41,876 nt of DNA, from positions 1 to 41,876 of the forward strand of contig JAFVEP010000049.1 in the NCBI GenBank assembly GCA_017475935.1, read 5' to 3'. A program made the position numbers and the translations under genes. Numbering within the stretch: position 1 is the stretch's first letter; each line of letters begins with the position of its first letter. Positions 34,331-41,876 of this stretch are shown in pieces. Source of the stretch: Alphaproteobacteria bacterium. GTDB taxonomy: Bacteria; Pseudomonadota; Alphaproteobacteria; RF32; CAG-239. The notes beneath the pieces were generated by a model. The model saw only the letters and a list, made by a program, of their open reading frames with translations, made no database searches and was not told the origin of the DNA.

Positions 34331-35021
34331 ATCTTCTCTCCCTGTTTTTATAATTTTCTAAGATTTCATTCAGTTCAGCCATATTTATATCCGGCCACAG
34401 CGTTTTTGTGAAATAAAATTCCGTATAGGCCAGCTGCCACAGCAAATAATTGCTGATACGCTCTTCACCGCTGGTTCTGATTAATAAATCCGGATCCGGA
34501 ACACCGGCGGTGTAAAGACAATTTTCAAAACTTTCCATGTCTATTTTTTCGGCAGACAATTTGCCGTCGGCCACTTTTTGTGCCAACTGACGGGCGGCAT
34601 GAACAATCTCCTGCCTACCGCCGTAACTTAAAGCGATTAAAAGTTCAACAGATTGATTGTCGGCAGTATCCTGTTCAATCTTGTTCATTTTCTGAATGAT
34701 ATTATCGGCAAGCATATAGCGTTCGCCGATAAATTTGATTTTAACATCATTGTCCTGAAGCTCCTTAAAACTTGTATCTAAATAATGTTCAAGCAGATTC
34801 ATCAAGCCTTCGACTTCAGCCGGTTCGCGATTCCAATTTTCTGTTGAAAAAGCGTAGACAGTCATGTATTTGATGCCGGTTTTCTTTAGTTCTTTAGCGA
34901 TTTCAATTAACTTTTCCGCGCCCTTACGATGACCGGCAATCGCCGGCAAGGCGTGTTTTTTGGCCCAGCGGCGGTTGCCGTCCATAATAAAAGCAATATG
35001 TTGAATCTCAGTCGTTTTCAA
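34317..35021 (-). CDS. uppS: Undecaprenyl diphosphate synthase (isoprenyl transferase)
   Basis: UppS extends farnesyl diphosphate with cis-isoprene units to C55, the lipid carrier for peptidoglycan and LPS sugars. The 234-residue protein has the catalytic Asp14 in IMDGNRRWAKK, HRKGAE, FSTENW and the final RTSGEERISNYLLWQLAYTE block typical of cis-prenyltransferases. It starts 11 bases after frr. Confidence 0.95.
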   Translation of the reverse strand: MKTTEIQHIAFIMDGNRRWAKKHALPAIAGHRKGAEKLIEIAKELKKTGIKYMTVYAFSTENWNREPAEVEGLMNLLEHYLDTSFKELQDNDVKIKFIGERYMLADNIIQKMNKIEQDTADNQSVELLIALSYGGRQEIVHAARQLAQKVADGKLSAEKIDMESFENCLYTAGVPDPDLLIRTSGEERISNYLLWQLAYTEFYFTKTLWPDINMAELNEILENYKNRERRYGKS

Positions 35022-35032
35022 AGTTCACGGTC

Positions 35033-35596
35033 CTATACTTGCATAATGTCTTTTTCTTTGTTTTCGTAAAGCTCATCGGCTTTTTTAATCGCTTCGTCGG
35101 TCCATTTTTGAATATCGTTTGAGTAGCGTTTTTCTTCATCTTCGGAAATCAGGCTGTCTTTTTTCATTTTTTTCACTTCATCCATGGCATCGCGGCGAAT
35201 GTTGCGAATGGCAACCTTGCCCTGCTCAGCATATTTTCCGGCGATTTTGACCAATTCTTTACGTCTTTCTTCGCTCAGCGGCGGAATTGGAATGCGGATC
35301 ATTTGTCCGTCGTTCATCGGGTTTAATCCCAGATCGCTTTCTCTTAGGGCTTTTTCAACGCTTTTCATCAGCCCTTTATCCCATATGCTGACGGACAAAG
35401 TGCGAGCATCCGGAACGCCGATTGTACCGATTTGGCTGATCGGAGTCATGTTTCCGTAAGCTTCAACCAGAATCCCGTCCAATAAGCTGGCATGGGCGCG
35501 GCCGGCGCGCAGTCCGGCAAAGTCCGAGCGCATCGCTTCAAGTGTTTTTTCCATACGTCCCTGTGTGTCTTCTTTTAATGTATTATAATCAGCCAT
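35033..35596 (-). CDS. frr: Ribosome recycling factor
   Basis: Frr, with EF-G, splits post-termination ribosomes. The 187-residue length and the conserved blocks LRAGRAHASLLDGILVEAYG and RIPIPPLSEERRKELVK are standard. The helical hairpin arms (residues 1-30 and 105-187) surround the small beta domain. It follows pyrH with a 1-base gap; pyrH-frr order is widely conserved. Confidence 0.97.
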   Translation of the reverse strand: MADYNTLKEDTQGRMEKTLEAMRSDFAGLRAGRAHASLLDGILVEAYGNMTPISQIGTIGVPDARTLSVSIWDKGLMKSVEKALRESDLGLNPMNDGQMIRIPIPPLSEERRKELVKIAGKYAEQGKVAIRNIRRDAMDEVKKMKKDSLISEDEEKRYSNDIQKWTDEAIKKADELYENKEKDIMQV

Positions 35597-35597
35597 T

Positions 35598-36317
35598 TTA
35601 ACCTCTCTGCTTTATCATTGTATGCTTTACTTGTCCGCATACGGCTTTGACAATTGAATCTTCTCCTTTTTGTTCAAAAACCATAATCGGAATATGATTG
35701 TCGCGTGCCATTGACACGGCGGTTAAATCCATAACTTTCAATTGTTTGGCCACAACTTCGTCGTAACTGACTTCGTCATAGCGCTGAGCGTTCGGATTGG
35801 TGCGCGGATCAGAATCATACACACCATCCACTTGCGTTGCCTTCATCAAAACATCGCAATGCATTTCCGCGGCTCGTAAAGCGGCTCCTGAATCGGTTGA
35901 AAAATACGGACTTCCCGTACCGGCGGCAAACAAAACAATCTTGCCGTCTTGTAAAGCTTTGATAGCCTTGCGGAAAGAATAGGTGTCACAAACCTGAGGC
36001 ATTGCTAAACCGGAGAAAATTTTGACCTTTGTCCCACATTCTTCCAATGAAGACTGCAATGTCAGGGCGTTCATCAAAGTAGCCATCATACCGATTTGAT
36101 CGGCAACGCTGCGATCCATGTTGCCGATGGCATTTTTGGCGCCGCGAAAGAAATTTCCGCCGCCGACAACTAAGCCGATCTGCACACCGAGATCATGCAC
36201 GCGGATGATCTCGCGTACCAGTTTTTGCACCGCTTCCGGACTGATGCCGGTTTTTTCTTCGCCGGCCAAGCCTTCGCCGGATAGTTTGAGTAAAATTCTT
36301 TTAAATACAGGTGTCAT
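35598..36317 (-). CDS. pyrH: Uridylate kinase PyrH
   Basis: PyrH phosphorylates UMP to UDP. The 239-residue amino-acid-kinase-fold protein has RILLKLSGEGLAG at the N-terminus, VVGGGNFFRG for phosphate binding and TGSPYFSTDSGAALRA for UMP binding. It is first in the minus-strand operon through fabZ. rpsB and tsf, frequent neighbours upstream, are not present; plsY lies divergently 158 bases away. Confidence 0.97.
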   Translation of the reverse strand: MTPVFKRILLKLSGEGLAGEEKTGISPEAVQKLVREIIRVHDLGVQIGLVVGGGNFFRGAKNAIGNMDRSVADQIGMMATLMNALTLQSSLEECGTKVKIFSGLAMPQVCDTYSFRKAIKALQDGKIVLFAAGTGSPYFSTDSGAALRAAEMHCDVLMKATQVDGVYDSDPRTNPNAQRYDEVSYDEVVAKQLKVMDLTAVSMARDNHIPIMVFEQKGEDSIVKAVCGQVKHTMIKQRG

Positions 36318-36423
36318 TTTTCAACCTTTGTCTTCAATCTTTTTGTATGTTACCCATTTTATTATTCTTGTCATTAATATTTTTTAGGTTTTCAGCAGAA
36401 TTTTTACATTTCGGAAAATTGAG

Positions 36424-36460
36424 TTGCATTTTTTTTAAAAACAGCTTAAAAATATGTCAA
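36424..36460. promoter_or_regulatory. Overlapping divergent promoters for pyrH operon and plsY
   Basis: On minus, TTGACA (36455-36460) and TAAAAA (36432-36437) are 17 bases apart and face pyrH. On plus, TTGCAT (36424-36429) and TAAAAA (36447-36452) are 17 apart and face plsY. They overlap, so they would compete for RNA polymerase. The minus one has the consensus -35 element. Confidence 0.5.
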
Positions 36461-36475
36461 ATTACGGAGGAAAAA

Positions 36476-37117
36476 ATGATTGTGATATTGGGAATATGCG
36501 CGCTGGGTGGCTATCTGTTGGGTTCAATTCCTTTCGGATTAGTTTTGTGTTATTTGGCCGGCTATGGGGATATCCGCAAAATCGGTTCGGGAAATATCGG
36601 TGCGACGAATGTTTTGCGCACCGGCAATAAATGGCTGGCATTACTGACGGTTCTTCTGGACGCGTTTAAGGCCGGTATCGCTGCCTATATTGCTTATAAA
36701 GTAACGCCGCAAACACCGCTTGATTTTGCCGCATCAACACATTCGACCACCTTTAATATGTTGGCCTCATTGGTTGCGGGAACATTCGGTGTTTTAGGCC
36801 ATAATTTTCCGGTATGGCTGAAATTTAAGGGCGGTAAAGGTGTGGCTTCTGCATTCGGTTTTATTTTGATGACGCAGTGGCCGCTTGCTTTGATTGCTTT
36901 CGGCGTTTGGCTGATGATGGCTTTTTTGTTCCGCTATTCTTCGCTTGCCGCTTTGACGGCTGCTGTTTCAGCGCCGATTTTTGCTTATTTTCTTTGTCCG
37001 CCGGTATATGCCGCTTTTTATACGGCCATCGCCCTTTTGGTGATTGTGCGGCATCACGCCAATATTAAGCGTTTAATCGCCGGTACGGAAAGTAAAATTA
37101 CATTCAAGAAGAAATAA
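36476..37117 (+). CDS. plsY: Acyl-phosphate:glycerol-3-phosphate acyltransferase PlsY
   Basis: PlsY is an inner-membrane enzyme that acylates glycerol-3-phosphate from acyl-phosphate, starting phosphatidate synthesis. The 213-residue protein has about five to seven membrane helices and the three signature loops: GSIPFG, SGNIGATNVLRTGN and KFKGGKGVAS. The ATG at 36476 is set by GGAGG at 36466-36470; an open frame upstream from 36311 lacks a ribosome binding site. dprA begins one base after its stop. Confidence 0.95.
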   Translation: MIVILGICALGGYLLGSIPFGLVLCYLAGYGDIRKIGSGNIGATNVLRTGNKWLALLTVLLDAFKAGIAAYIAYKVTPQTPLDFAASTHSTTFNMLASLVAGTFGVLGHNFPVWLKFKGGKGVASAFGFILMTQWPLALIAFGVWLMMAFLFRYSSLAALTAAVSAPIFAYFLCPPVYAAFYTAIALLVIVRHHANIKRLIAGTESKITFKKK

Positions 37118-37118
37118 A

Positions 37119-38234
37119 TTGAAAAACGAAAAGCTCATTGACATACTCAGACTGATTAACACCGAAGGAATCGGTCCGGTGACCTTCTATAAACTTCTCG
37201 GCAAGGAGGGAAGCGTGCGGCAGGCGCTTTCAGTCGTTGAGAAAAATAAAAAAGTTCCGAGTATTGATTGGGCAGAGGATGAAATTGAACGCGCCAAACG
37301 CAAACAGGCGGAGATTGTTTCCTTTGATGATGAACGATATCCGCAAATGCTGAAACACACTTCCGATGCGCCGCCGATTTTATATATGATCGGCAATATT
37401 GAGCTGGCTAACTATCCGGCCAATGTTTCCATTGTCGGAGCGCGTAATGCCAGTATTGCCGGTCGAAAAATGGCATCGCGGCTGGCTTATGATTTGACCG
37501 AACGCGATGTTCTGGTCACATCGGGAATGGCGCGCGGAATAGACAGTGCCTCGCATAAAGGCGCAATGTATGCCAAAAATCAGAAAGGGGCGACGATTGC
37601 GGTTCTCGGGACGGGCGTTGATGCTATCTATCCGACGGAAAACAGTGACATTTATGAAAAAATATGCGCGCAAGGATTGGTTGTTTCGGAGTTTGCGATG
37701 GGGACACCCGCACAAAGTTCAAACTTTCCGCGTCGTAACCGTATTATTTCGGCGCTGTCATCGGCCACGGTTATTGTTGAAGCCGGCTTGCATTCCGGTT
37801 CGCTGATTACGGCAAAATGTGCGTTGGATCAGGGAAAGGATATTTTTGCCGTTCCCGGTTCGCCGCTGGAGCCGCGATCCGCCGGACCGAACCATTTGAT
37901 TAAAGAAGGCGCTGTGCTGACCGAAAATGTCGATGATATCTTAGATGTCTTGCATTTTTCAGCGCAAAATCATCTGAAAAATTATCAAAATCAACTGAAT
38001 ACTCTTGACAAAGCCGAAAATAATGTAAATATTTCAGAGCAGAAAAAAATCAAATCCACACCGCCGGTTAAATCTTCTTTGTTGGAGTTGATCAGCTATG
38101 AAGGTGTCGATGTTGATGAGCTTTTGCGCAATTGCGGTTTGACGCAAGCTGAATTTTTTGAACAGATTCTGGATTTGGAATTTACGGGAAGAATTGAGCG
38201 GCAGGTCGGTAATCGCGTGGCACGCATAAAATAA
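37119..38234 (+). CDS. dprA: DNA processing protein DprA
   Basis: DprA binds incoming single-stranded DNA and loads RecA during natural transformation; it is also kept in many non-competent species. The 371-residue protein has a SAM-like N-terminal part (INTEGIGPVTFYKLLG), a Rossmann fold with SIVGARNAS, VTSGMARGIDSASHKGA, FPRRNRIISALS and a C-terminal winged helix (about 315-371). The only start that keeps the conserved N-terminus is TTG at 37119, one base after the plsY stop, with no ATG nearby in frame, so translation probably depends on coupling to plsY. Confidence 0.93.
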   Translation: MKNEKLIDILRLINTEGIGPVTFYKLLGKEGSVRQALSVVEKNKKVPSIDWAEDEIERAKRKQAEIVSFDDERYPQMLKHTSDAPPILYMIGNIELANYPANVSIVGARNASIAGRKMASRLAYDLTERDVLVTSGMARGIDSASHKGAMYAKNQKGATIAVLGTGVDAIYPTENSDIYEKICAQGLVVSEFAMGTPAQSSNFPRRNRIISALSSATVIVEAGLHSGSLITAKCALDQGKDIFAVPGSPLEPRSAGPNHLIKEGAVLTENVDDILDVLHFSAQNHLKNYQNQLNTLDKAENNVNISEQKKIKSTPPVKSSLLELISYEGVDVDELLRNCGLTQAEFFEQILDLEFTGRIERQVGNRVARIK

Positions 38235-38244
38235 GGAAATCAAA

Positions 38245-40707
38245 ATGAAACTAGTTGTTGTTGAATCTCCGGCGAAGGCCAAAACCATTAATAAATACCT
38301 TGGAAACGACTATAAAGTATTGGCAAGCTACGGACACATACGTGATCTTCCGAGCAAAGACGGATCCGTTGATCCGGAACATGATTTTGCCATGCATTGG
38401 GAATTCAGTGCCGCCGGCCGCAAACATTTAAATGATATTATAGCCGCACTTAAAGACTGTGATACGCTCATTCTCGCATCCGATCCGGATAGAGAAGGGG
38501 AAGCGATTGCGTGGCATATTTTAGAGGAATTGAAAGAAAAAAAGAAACTCGACGGCAAAAAAATTCAACGTGTCGTTTTTCATGAAATTACAAAATCCGC
38601 CGTCAAAGAAGGAATCGAAAATCCGCGGGAAATCGATCAGGATTTGGTCAGCGCTTATATGGCGCGTCGGGCACTGGATTATTTGGTCGGTTTTACCTTG
38701 TCGCCGGTTTTATGGCGCAAACTTCCGGGTTCGCGTTCTGCCGGCCGTGTGCAATCGGTGGCTTTGCGTTTGATTTGTGAACGCGAAACCGAAATTGAAA
38801 AATTCAAGCCGGAAGAATATTGGACCATTGATGTGGACTTGATTACGCAGGCGCAAGCTCTGATGACAACGCATCTGATTAATCTTGATGGCAAAAAATT
38901 GGCTAAGTTCTCCATTAATACCGAGGCTAAAGCACTGGATGCCAAAGCTAAAATCGAAGCGCAGAGTTTTCATATTGATGAAGTTGAACGCAAAAAGGCC
39001 AGCCGCTATCCGGCGCCGCCGTTTACAACTTCCACCCTGCAGCAGGAGGCCGCGCGTAAACTGAGATTTTCCGCTAAAAAAACCATGCAGGTGGCGCAAA
39101 AACTTTATGAAGACGGTATTATTACTTATATGCGTACCGATGCCGTTAATTTATCCAAAGATGCCGTCAAGGCTTGCCGTGAGGCGATTGAAAAATATTT
39201 CGGTGCGGCCTATTTGCCGAAAACAGCCAAAGAATATAAAAATAAAACTAAAAATGCACAGGAAGCACACGAGGCGATTCGTCCGTCTGATGTGATGAAT
39301 ACACCGAAAAAGATGGAAATGAAGCTGGACAGTGATGCTTACAAACTTTACGAATTGATCTGGAAACGCACCGTGGCTTGTCAGATGAATCCGGCCATAT
39401 TGGATCGCGTGATTGTCGATGCGCTTTCCGCAGACGGGCAAATTTTGCTGCGGGCGACAGGTCAGGTTATTCAATTCGACGGTTTTCTGCGGCTTTATCA
39501 GGAAAGTAAAGATGACACAGATGAAAACGACGATAATGTGATTCTGCCGAATGTTGAAAAAGGCGAGTCGGTCAATAAGGGAGATATTAAGCCGGCGCAG
39601 CACTTTACCACGCCGCCGCCGCGCTTTACCGAAGCCAGCTTGGTGAAAAAATTGGAAGAACTCGGTATCGGCCGCCCGTCGACTTATGCCAATATTATTG
39701 CGGTTTTGCAAGAGCGCAAATATGTTAAAGTCGAAAAACTGCGCTTTATTCCGGAAGATCGCGGAAGAATTGTGACCGTATTTTTGGAAAACTTTTTCAA
39801 AAAATATGTGGAATATGATTTTACCGCACAGTTGGAAGAATATTTAGACGATGTTTCCGCCGGTCATATGGAATGGAAAAAACTTCTCGGCGGATTCTGG
39901 GCAAAATTTATTAAGACGGTTGAAAATGTACAGCCGCTGCAGCTGACAGAGGTTATTAACCGCATTGACGAAGCCTTGTCGGCACATTTGTTCCCGCCGC
40001 GCGAAGACGGTACGGATCCGCGCAGCTGTCCGGTTTGTCATAACGGACGTTTGAGTATTAAGTTCGGCAAGTTCGGTGCTTTTCTCGGCTGTTCAAACTA
40101 TCCGGATTGCAAATATACCAAGCCGCTGACCGATACCAAAGAGGAAGAAGCGCAAGCCGTTCAAAATTCAACCGCCGCGCCGGCCAATGAAGATAAAGTT
40201 TTGGGACAGCTCAAAAATATGAATGTTTATCTGAAAAAAGGACCGTACGGATTTTATGTTCAACTTGGGGAAGATGCCACAGCTACAACCGAAAAACCGA
40301 AACGCTCTTCTTTGCCGAAATTTGTTAAACCGGAAGAATTGACCTTCGATCAGGCAGAGATACTTTTGACACTGCCGCGTGATTTAGGTAACGGTATAGA
40401 GGTGAATATCGGCAAGTTTGGGCAATATATCAAACAAGGCGCAAAATCAAAGTCGCTTACGGGTGAGGACAATATTTTCAATATAACAGCGGCGCGTGCT
40501 GAAGAGTTGCTGGCCTCTGCGCCGTCTAAACCGGAGCCGAAAGTGTTGGCGAAACATCCTCAGACCGGTGAAGATATTGTTTTAAGCAAAGGCCGTTACG
40601 GTATGTATCTGAAATGCGGAAAAAACAATTACGCTATTCCGAAAGGATATGCGCCGAGTGCGCTATCGGCGGAAGATGCCGTCAAAATCGTCACCAGCAA
40701 AAAATAA
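38245..40707 (+). CDS. topA: DNA topoisomerase I
   Basis: TopA relaxes negative supercoils by a type IA mechanism. The 820-residue protein has an N-terminal Toprim domain (VVESPAKAKTI, then ASDPDREGEAIAWH), the four-domain ring with catalytic Tyr295 in GIITYMRTDA and the RPSTYANII block. After residue 590 comes one Cys4 zinc ribbon (CPVCHNGRLSIKFGKFGAFLGC with CxxxxxxC following), then two zinc-less C-terminal repeats (GPYGFYVQLG and GRYGMYLKCG). It lies 10 bases after dprA; the dprA-topA pair is common. Confidence 0.96.
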   Translation: MKLVVVESPAKAKTINKYLGNDYKVLASYGHIRDLPSKDGSVDPEHDFAMHWEFSAAGRKHLNDIIAALKDCDTLILASDPDREGEAIAWHILEELKEKKKLDGKKIQRVVFHEITKSAVKEGIENPREIDQDLVSAYMARRALDYLVGFTLSPVLWRKLPGSRSAGRVQSVALRLICERETEIEKFKPEEYWTIDVDLITQAQALMTTHLINLDGKKLAKFSINTEAKALDAKAKIEAQSFHIDEVERKKASRYPAPPFTTSTLQQEAARKLRFSAKKTMQVAQKLYEDGIITYMRTDAVNLSKDAVKACREAIEKYFGAAYLPKTAKEYKNKTKNAQEAHEAIRPSDVMNTPKKMEMKLDSDAYKLYELIWKRTVACQMNPAILDRVIVDALSADGQILLRATGQVIQFDGFLRLYQESKDDTDENDDNVILPNVEKGESVNKGDIKPAQHFTTPPPRFTEASLVKKLEELGIGRPSTYANIIAVLQERKYVKVEKLRFIPEDRGRIVTVFLENFFKKYVEYDFTAQLEEYLDDVSAGHMEWKKLLGGFWAKFIKTVENVQPLQLTEVINRIDEALSAHLFPPREDGTDPRSCPVCHNGRLSIKFGKFGAFLGCSNYPDCKYTKPLTDTKEEEAQAVQNSTAAPANEDKVLGQLKNMNVYLKKGPYGFYVQLGEDATATTEKPKRSSLPKFVKPEELTFDQAEILLTLPRDLGNGIEVNIGKFGQYIKQGAKSKSLTGEDNIFNITAARAEELLASAPSKPEPKVLAKHPQTGEDIVLSKGRYGMYLKCGKNNYAIPKGYAPSALSAEDAVKIVTSKK

Positions 40708-40726
40708 CAGGCTGATGATTATTTTC

Positions 40727-40755
40727 TTGCAAAATGCGCGGAATGCGTCTATATA
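40727..40755 (+). promoter_or_regulatory. Promoter of infA
   Basis: TTGCAA (40727-40732) and TATATA (40750-40755) are separated by 17 bases, 31 bases ahead of the infA ATG. Confidence 0.6.
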
Positions 40756-40786
40756 TGCAAAAAAACAATGAGTTTTGAGGAAATAC

Positions 40787-41008
40787 ATGAGTAAAGAAGA
40801 ATTGCTTGAATTAACGGGCGAAGTTGTTGAAAAATTGCCGAATGCCATGTTTCGTGTTAAGTTGGAAAACGGCGTGGAAATTTTGGCGCATACTGCCGGA
40901 AAAATGCGTAAATTCCGTATTCGCGTGATGGTCGGCGATAAAGTGGATATTGAAATGACGCCTTATGATTTGACGAAAGGTCGTATTACTTTCCGCCACA
41001 AAGATTAA
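40787..41008 (+). CDS. infA: Translation initiation factor IF-1
   Basis: IF-1 binds the ribosomal A site during initiation. The 73-residue S1-like OB-fold protein matches the family throughout: [37 protein letters not shown] and [15 protein letters not shown]. The ATG at 40787 follows GAGG at 40777-40780; an earlier TTG in frame at 40775 is unlikely. maf, a frequent neighbour of infA in Alphaproteobacteria, is not the next gene. Confidence 0.96.
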   Translation: MSKEELLELTGEVVEKLPNAMFRVKLENGVEILAHTAGKMRKFRIRVMVGDKVDIEMTPYDLTKGRITFRHKD

Positions 41009-41023
41009 ATCTCTGTTCCTGAG

Positions 41024-41150
41024 TCATCACTGATGATGTTATAGCAGGAAGGCAGTGAATAAGTTGCTTTTTTGTAAAGCAACAAATAAGCTGCATTATT
41101 GCTGTTAATAGGTTTTGACTTCCTGCTACCTCTCATCAAGGTAGTTTTTT
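41024..41150 (+). promoter_or_regulatory. Structured leader RNA with competing stems (attenuator-like)
   Basis: After infA the plus strand can fold into a long rod: TAGCAGGAAG (41042-41051) pairs with CTTCCTGCTA (41119-41128); inside, CAG/CTG (41053-41055 with 41102-41104), AATAA/TTATT (41058-41062 with 41096-41100) and a perfect 8-bp hairpin GTTGCTTT/AAAGCAAC (41063-41070 with 41076-41083). The 3' arm of the rod shares bases 41126-41128 with a terminator stem (41126-41144), so the two cannot form fully together. TGATGA at 41031-41036 can pair with TCATCA either at 41024-41029 or at 41133-41138 in the terminator loop. The next gene's ribosome binding site starts 6 bases after the T-run, so there is no room for another promoter. 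This is the layout of a transcription attenuator; no known riboswitch class was recognised. Confidence 0.55.
41126..41150 (+). terminator. Intrinsic terminator upstream of the small basic protein gene
   Basis: CTACCT (41126-41131) pairs with AGGTAG (41139-41144) around a 7-base loop and is followed at once by six T. It would end infA transcripts or act as the terminator half of an attenuator. Confidence 0.85.
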
Positions 41151-41167
41151 ATGGGAAAGGAACCAAA

Positions 41168-41428
41168 ATGCAAGACTGTTATTTGCCTGACGGTACGGTT
41201 CGAATTAGAGAGGAAATCGTTAATTATCGCTATGTTCGGTGGCAGATTTATGAAATCAGTCACGCCCTTGATTGTATGAATGAAGAGGAAATGCGCAAGG
41301 TTATGAAATATATTATGCGCATGACCAACAATCGCTTCACTTTTGATGTGCGTACCAAAAAACAGCGCGAGCGAGACGGGCGGAAATTTTTCAAAAAGAT
41401 AGCCGCTGAGAGAAAAGCGCTTGAATAG
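41168..41428 (+). CDS. Small basic protein of unknown function
   Basis: I do not recognise this 86-residue protein. The ATG at 41168 follows AAAGGAA at a good distance. It is predicted to be mostly helical: a central segment (YVRWQIYEISHALDCMNEEE) leads to a strongly basic C-terminal half with RTKKQRERDGRKFFKKIAAE, which could bind nucleic acid. It has no signal peptide and no membrane helix. Its expression should depend on read-through of the terminator ending at 41150. The frame is supported by the ribosome binding site and by codon use like that of its neighbours, but a longer family match could not be tested. Confidence 0.65.
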   Translation: MQDCYLPDGTVRIREEIVNYRYVRWQIYEISHALDCMNEEEMRKVMKYIMRMTNNRFTFDVRTKKQRERDGRKFFKKIAAERKALE

Positions 41429-41814
41429 CGGCGGATTGTTGGGTCCGTCGGTTGTTTGCAAAGATTCGGGAGGACTTCTTGAATTTTTCACCAGAATGAT
41501 CAAACGGGATTGAAGAGAGGAAGAATAACAATAGAGCATATAACACATTATATGCTTTGTGCATTTTTATTTAGGGTGATGATAGGAATAATATGTTATA
41601 TAGATAAGTTATTTAGAATTAATTGCGTAAATATCTTGTTTATTACTTGACATTTCTTATTTTAAACGATATAACAAGGAGAATGTGAAAATAAGGATTA
41701 TGTGCGTATAGTAAGAGTAATAGAGTTAATAAAGCGGAGAAAAGGGCAATATAAGCGATTTCACGAAAACAAGTTAAAAAACAGAATTTTATTAAATGAA
41801 AGGAATTAATCAAG
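41429..41814. other. AT-rich stretch without a recognised gene
   Basis: I see no convincing coding region. It holds a perfect 8-bp inverted repeat, GCATATAA/TTATATGC (41536-41543 with 41548-41555), followed by a T-rich stretch that might be a weak terminator, and a strong promoter at 41647-41675. The base composition becomes more AT-rich towards the end. Confidence 0.6.
41647..41675 (+). promoter_or_regulatory. Strong sigma-70-type promoter near the window end
   Basis: TTGACA (41647-41652) and TATAAC (41670-41675) are 17 bases apart. Transcription should begin near 41682 and run out of the window with a leader of over 130 bases before the first good start codon. Confidence 0.65.
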
Positions 41815-41876
41815 ATGAAAAATCATAAAAAAATAATCAAAGAAAAAGGGAGAAAAAAATATGGATATGTACAAAC
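41815..41876 (+). CDS. Possible 5' end of a gene leaving the window
   Basis: The ATG at 41815 follows AAAGGA at about 10 bases and the frame stays open to the end (MKNHKKIIKEKGRKKYGY...). A second start at 41861, in another frame, follows GGGAG at about 8 bases and reads MDMYK. Either could be the true start. Too little is visible to name a product. Confidence 0.3.
   Translation, partial: MKNHKKIIKEKGRKKYGYVQ

Noticed and set aside
41024-41150. SRP RNA, 6S RNA or tmRNA
   Set aside because: The SRP GGAAGNAGC-type loop is missing, length and neighbours do not fit 6S RNA, and there is no tRNA-like domain for tmRNA.
41126-41548. 140-codon open frame on minus over the last small gene
   Set aside because: It covers the terminator and the basic protein gene in antisense and has no ribosome binding site.
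1-41876. CRISPR array, insertion sequence, prophage, tRNA or rRNA
   Set aside because: No regular repeats, transposase, integrase, phage structural gene, tRNA T-loop with cloverleaf or rRNA block was found by eye on either strand.

Overview
The window looks like a chromosomal segment of a low-GC, Gram-negative alphaproteobacterium that can live without oxygen. The alphaproteobacterial signs are the mtaB-ftsY pair, a LexA gene preceded by a box that reads GTTC-N7-GTTC on the minus strand, and a HAD-IIA / tilS / cpoB neighbourhood. Outer-membrane and LPS genes (kdsB, lpxD, fabZ, bamA, cpoB) show a diderm envelope. Class III ribonucleotide reductase with its radical-SAM activase points to anaerobic growth. 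The pilin-like proteins resemble ones I recall from uncultured gut Alphaproteobacteria (the RF32/CAG-239 type). That placement is an inference from memory and was not searched.

Layout. 1-1702: 3' part of mtaB and ftsY. 1703-2156: AT-rich control region with DnaA-like boxes and two NrdR-type boxes. 2157-5226: an anaerobic RNR operon in which the glycyl-radical domain is a separate 73-residue protein between the catalytic chain and the activase. 5280-10729 (minus): a pilin-like gene, a small unknown gene, kdsB, a HIT protein, a HAD-IIA phosphatase, tilS and cpoB. 10873-17628 (plus): trpS, then a tripartite RND efflux operon. 17678-22486 (minus): an unknown acidic membrane protein, yejA, yejB and a second pilin-like gene. 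22644-25647 (plus): accA, lexA, a divergent pilin-like protein and a Skp/OmpH-like protein without a signal peptide. 25686-27350 (minus): a polytopic membrane protein. 27513-28181 (plus): a lipoprotein with an internal duplication. 28239-36317 (minus): the operon pyrH-frr-uppS-cdsA-rseP-bamA-lpxD-fabZ. 36476-41428 (plus): plsY, dprA, topA, infA, and an attenuator-like RNA leading into a small basic protein. The last 450 bases are AT-rich and carry a strong promoter and the possible start of another gene.

How the parts work together. Most genes are housekeeping: translation, membrane lipid and LPS synthesis, outer-membrane assembly, and DNA topology, repair and uptake. The less ordinary parts are the split RNR and its double regulatory input, a dispersed family of three pilin-like proteins each with its own predicted promoter, a small beta-rich domain that seems to occur three times, a yejAB pair without yejEF, and the structured RNA between infA and the 86-residue protein.

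I saw no tRNA, rRNA, CRISPR array, insertion sequence or phage gene.
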